Assembly: GCA_023432885.1 (NCBI GenBank)
Contig: JAEZEU010000011.1
Location: forward strand, 1 to 7,373
From: Pseudomonadota bacterium
GTDB taxonomy: Bacteria > Pseudomonadota > Alphaproteobacteria > Rhizobiales > Xanthobacteraceae
Direction: 5' to 3'
Length of the DNA stretch: 7,373 nucleotides
Every line of letters starts with the position of its first letter. Positions within the stretch are counted from its first letter, which is position 1. Below the pieces are notes generated by a model, which worked only from the letters and a program-made list of their open reading frames with translations, made no database searches and had not been told where the DNA came from. Shown here one piece after another: positions 5,128 to 7,373 of this stretch. A program made the translations under genes and the position numbers.

Positions 5128-6558
5128 CTAATGACCCAGAGCTTGCCCTCCGAGTTCGTCCAACAAAAACTTGGCCTCCCTTAGGTCCGCAGTCTCGAAT
5201 CCTTCGGTGAACTGGGCATAAACCTCTGCTAATCTTACCAAGGCCTCATCGGTCCTGTCCTCTCGGACCAGCAACCTCGCGAAGCTCATTGCGGTCCGAA
5301 GGCGCCACGACAAGGCGCGCTGATTGTCGGCAATTGTGAACGATCGCAGGAAACAAGCCTCGGCACCGTGCGGATCGTTAGCCTGCGCCAGCAGGTTTCC
5401 ATATACACGCAACAATTCCGGCGTATTGTACACCGCAGTTTGCCCGACAGTGGGGGCAATTTCCCTCATGAGATTCAGGGCTTGATCGAGATTCTCCTCG
5501 GCGGCAAGGCCCTCCGCCAAGGTGCAGCTCAGCCATGAGGTATAAAGGCCGTATTTTTCGATATGCAAGTCGTTCAACGACTCCCGCAACAATCTGATGC
5601 CGGCTTCGAGTTCGCCACGCCGAACGAGAATATCGCCCTTGAGACCGATACCAACCGACCTGTATGGGGATAGGGAGTGCTCACTGGCATGCTGGATCAG
5701 CCGTTCGATATAGTCCTCCGCCGTTGCCAAATCGCCCGTCCAATGAAACACACTTGCACCCCAGATGAGTGCGAGACAGGCGGTCACCGGATCTTGTTCT
5801 TCCAAACTCTCTGCAGCATGTGCTGTTTCGAGCGCCTGGTCCGGGAAGCCCTGCAGCCACATCGTCCTTGCCAGAACGATTTCCGGATCCCGATGAAAGC
5901 CGAAAAAGTTCGTCGCGACGCGCTGGAAACTCGCCGGCAAACGAAGGGATGCCGCCAGCGCGGCCCTCGCTTCAGTTAGGTTGCCACCCAGGTGATGAGA
6001 CACACCTGTCATCACCTGTGCCGCAGCGACTGCCGTAAGGTCTCCTAGGCTCCGTGCAATCGCTTCCGCCCGTAGTGTGGTCGGCAAAAGACCAACGATA
6101 TCTCCCATGCGGCGGTCATACATATGGAGGCCACTGAGCAGGCGGAGTTGATAAACCCTGTCGCCCAGGGCTTCGGCGATCTCCAACGCGCGCTCGAGTG
6201 CTGAACGCGCCTGCGCACTGTTGCCTCTGGTGAACATCAGGGAATAGCCGAGTTCGCCAAGAAGCACCATCTCGCAGCGGGATCCACGCGTCGTGTCATC
6301 GAGGACCCTGAGTGCGCATTCACACCATTTTTGGCACTCACCGAGCAGTGAAAGCCCGACGAACAGTTGAGCCGAGCTGGCCGCAAGCTGCAATCCAATA
6401 CTGGCATCGCCGGTCTCCGAAAAACTCCATTCCAGGGCCGCCCGAATATTACCGAGATGATCGGCGCCAAACGAGTTAAGCGCTTGCTGCACAGTTGACG
6501 AACCACTCTCACGGAGCGCAAGCCTTTCCCTGATAGTAGAGCGCGTGGCGATGGGCAA
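5128..6558 (-). CDS. C-terminal half of frameshifted ATPase regulator (helical-repeat domain)
   Basis: The 476-codon frame has no start context of its own: it would begin at a TTG (6558) inside the preceding reading frame. Its sequence continues the upstream ATPase fragment. From about residue 34 (GNIRAALEWSFSETGDASIG) it follows the C-terminal region of the winged-helix/STAND ATPase regulators: repeated two-helix units rich in A, L and GD turns, such as ALEIAEALGD, GDLATAEDYIERL, RRGELEAGIRLLRESL and PELLRVYGNLL. The family's closing signature W-L-R-TAMSFARLL, then AEVYAQFTEGFETADL..AKFLLDEL, stands just before the TAG at 5128. Such TPR-like domains sense ligands or partners and relieve autoinhibition of the ATPase. 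The real coding part starts near 6531. GC content is clearly lower than in the genes to the left. Confidence 0.75.
   Translation of the reverse strand: MPIATRSTIRERLALRESGSSTVQQALNSFGADHLGNIRAALEWSFSETGDASIGLQLAASSAQLFVGLSLLGECQKWCECALRVLDDTTRGSRCEMVLLGELGYSLMFTRGNSAQARSALERALEIAEALGDRVYQLRLLSGLHMYDRRMGDIVGLLPTTLRAEAIARSLGDLTAVAAAQVMTGVSHHLGGNLTEARAALAASLRLPASFQRVATNFFGFHRDPEIVLARTMWLQGFPDQALETAHAAESLEEQDPVTACLALIWGASVFHWTGDLATAEDYIERLIQHASEHSLSPYRSVGIGLKGDILVRRGELEAGIRLLRESLNDLHIEKYGLYTSWLSCTLAEGLAAEENLDQALNLMREIAPTVGQTAVYNTPELLRVYGNLLAQANDPHGAEACFLRSFTIADNQRALSWRLRTAMSFARLLVREDRTDEALVRLAEVYAQFTEGFETADLREAKFLLDELGGQALGH
6509..6558 (-). other. Frameshift junction splitting the ATPase regulator
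   Basis: The two reading frames overlap only here. The upstream frame reads HRHALYYQGKACAP and stops at TGA (6511-6509), whereas family members continue from HALYY into a helical region. The other frame supplies RERLALRESG from the same bases. Dropping one base (for example the C complementary to G6532) joins them as HALYYRERLALRES and on into GNIRAALEWSFS. The break is thus a one-base insertion relative to the ancestral frame, or a sequencing error. The needed shift is +1, so the nearby GGGAAAGG is not a standard -1 slippery site. Confidence 0.7.
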
Positions 6559-7373
6559 TCGCGTCCGCTTCGCCGCTCTCTCCGAGTTTGCCTTGTGAAT
6601 AGGCGCGTGTGGTGTCCAGAAGGCGATACCGCCTCAACTCTTTCTTGATGTCGGTAAAGACAAGAGACTTTGCTACCAGATCCGCCAGCGCCTCAACGAC
6701 TTTCCCACGATCGATATAATCGTCTGCTGCCACTGATTGGGCTTCCTCCAAGGCGAATGGGCCGACGAAGATGGACAAGCGCCGCAGCACGATACGCTCG
6801 CGATCCGTAATCAGGTCGTGGCTCCATTCCAGCGTTGCATTCAGTGTCTGATGTCGTGGCATAGCCGTGCGGCGCCCTTGCCAAGACAGGTTCAGTCGGC
6901 TGTCAAGGAGGGCGGCGGTTTCCCGCAAACCATGCGTGCTGACGCGGCCGGCTGCGAGTTCGACAGCTAGGGGGATACCGTCCAGCTTCCGGCAGATATC
7001 CCCTACGATCTGTGCATCAGCATTGTTTAGTTCTCGTCGATGGCCTCCTGCGACAGCCCGCTCAAGGAAGAGACGCGCAGATGAGTAACCAAGTAGCTGG
7101 TCGACACTGATGCCATGGTCGGCCGGTAGGATGCCCAGCGGCGACAGAAAATAGACATGCTCGCCTTCGACGCGGAGCGGCTCACGACTTGTAACCAGAA
7201 TGCTGATGCGCGCGGCTCCCTGGAAAATGGCCTCGGTAATCGCCGCGGCTGAGTCTACGACATGCTCGCAGGAATCGAGGACAAGCAGCATTTGGCAATC
7301 ACGCAGGTTTCCAATGATGCTGGAGGTTGGGTCACCCGATTGAACCATGAGCCCGAGGGCCGCGGCCATCGTG
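6509..7373 (-). CDS. STAND/NB-ARC-type ATPase regulator, central part (5' end beyond window, truncated by frameshift)
   Basis: The frame is open to the right edge, so the first ATG visible (7369) is not the true start. Counting from it, residues 28-36 LLVLDSCEH form a Walker B motif and TSREPL (60-65) is the sensor-like strand that follows it. LDGIPLAVELAA (129-140) is the GxPLA motif of NB-ARC ATPases, and RRLSIFVGPFALEEA (196-210) begins the winged-helix part. The Walker A loop and the N-terminal OmpR-like DNA-binding domain usual in this predicted-ATPase family would lie beyond the edge (inferred from the family). The protein would act as an ATP-dependent transcriptional regulator in the cytoplasm; its targets cannot be read from here. 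The frame stops at 6509 in the middle of the family's conserved region, while the rest continues in the next frame, so the gene is probably inactive or misread. Confidence 0.82.
   Translation of the reverse strand, partial: TMAAALGLMVQSGDPTSSIIGNLRDCQMLLVLDSCEHVVDSAAAITEAIFQGAARISILVTSREPLRVEGEHVYFLSPLGILPADHGISVDQLLGYSSARLFLERAVAGGHRRELNNADAQIVGDICRKLDGIPLAVELAAGRVSTHGLRETAALLDSRLNLSWQGRRTAMPRHQTLNATLEWSHDLITDRERIVLRRLSIFVGPFALEEAQSVAADDYIDRGKVVEALADLVAKSLVFTDIKKELRRYRLLDTTRAYSQGKLGESGEADAIAHRHALYYQGKACAP

Noticed and set aside
4846..5131. Small open frames on both strands between the tRNA and the regulator
   Set aside because: There is no ribosome binding site, no recognisable motif, and they run across the hairpin element; nothing favours one frame over another.
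6515..6540. Programmed ribosomal frameshift in the ATPase regulator
   Set aside because: The required shift is +1, no stop-codon or rare-codon +1 motif is evident, and GGGAAAGG would serve only a -1 shift. A mutation or sequence error is simpler.

Overview
The window looks like chromosomal DNA of a high-GC alphaproteobacterium of the Bradyrhizobium/Rhodopseudomonas type. This rests on codon and base composition (about 67-73% GC in lines counted from the fatty-acid genes), on the style of the proteins, and on REP-like palindromes between genes that resemble those common in that group. Genus assignment is from recall, not from a search.

Left part (1-4309): three minus-strand genes. In transcription order they are an FAD-dependent acyl-CoA dehydrogenase with N- and C-terminal extensions (4309-2531), a crotonase-fold enzyme whose active site matches the ECI2-type delta3,delta2-enoyl-CoA isomerases (2320-1559), and a periplasmic 5'-nucleotidase/metallophosphatase that runs off the left edge (1424-1). 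The first two fit together in beta-oxidation, where an isomerase lets unsaturated acyl-CoAs enter the cycle. The gaps between the genes (210 and 134 bases) hold REP-like repeats or their remnants, so they are not a tight operon. A 16-base palindrome just upstream of the dehydrogenase is a candidate operator.

Middle (4310-5127): no protein gene. The first part carries two families of inverted repeat (4457-4517 and 4606-4660) and a possible promoter. It is followed by a complete tRNA-Gln(TTG) gene on the plus strand (4748-4822, CCA encoded). The next 305 bases, between the convergent tRNA and the right-hand gene, contain two overlapping, mutually exclusive perfect 9-base stems (4925-4977).

Right part (5128-7373): base composition falls to about 52-57% GC in lines counted. 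A large minus-strand gene encodes a STAND/NB-ARC-type ATPase regulator (the predicted-ATPase family usually fused to an N-terminal winged-helix DNA-binding domain) with a C-terminal helical-repeat half. It enters from the right edge and is split by a one-base frameshift near 6532, so it is probably a pseudogene unless the break is a sequence error. A GC drop immediately after a tRNA gene, next to a broken regulator, is what the edge of a genomic island looks like, but no integrase or second att copy lies inside the window.

No clearly undescribed system was found. The strongest leads are the frameshifted regulator, the tRNA-flanked composition change and the alternative-hairpin element.
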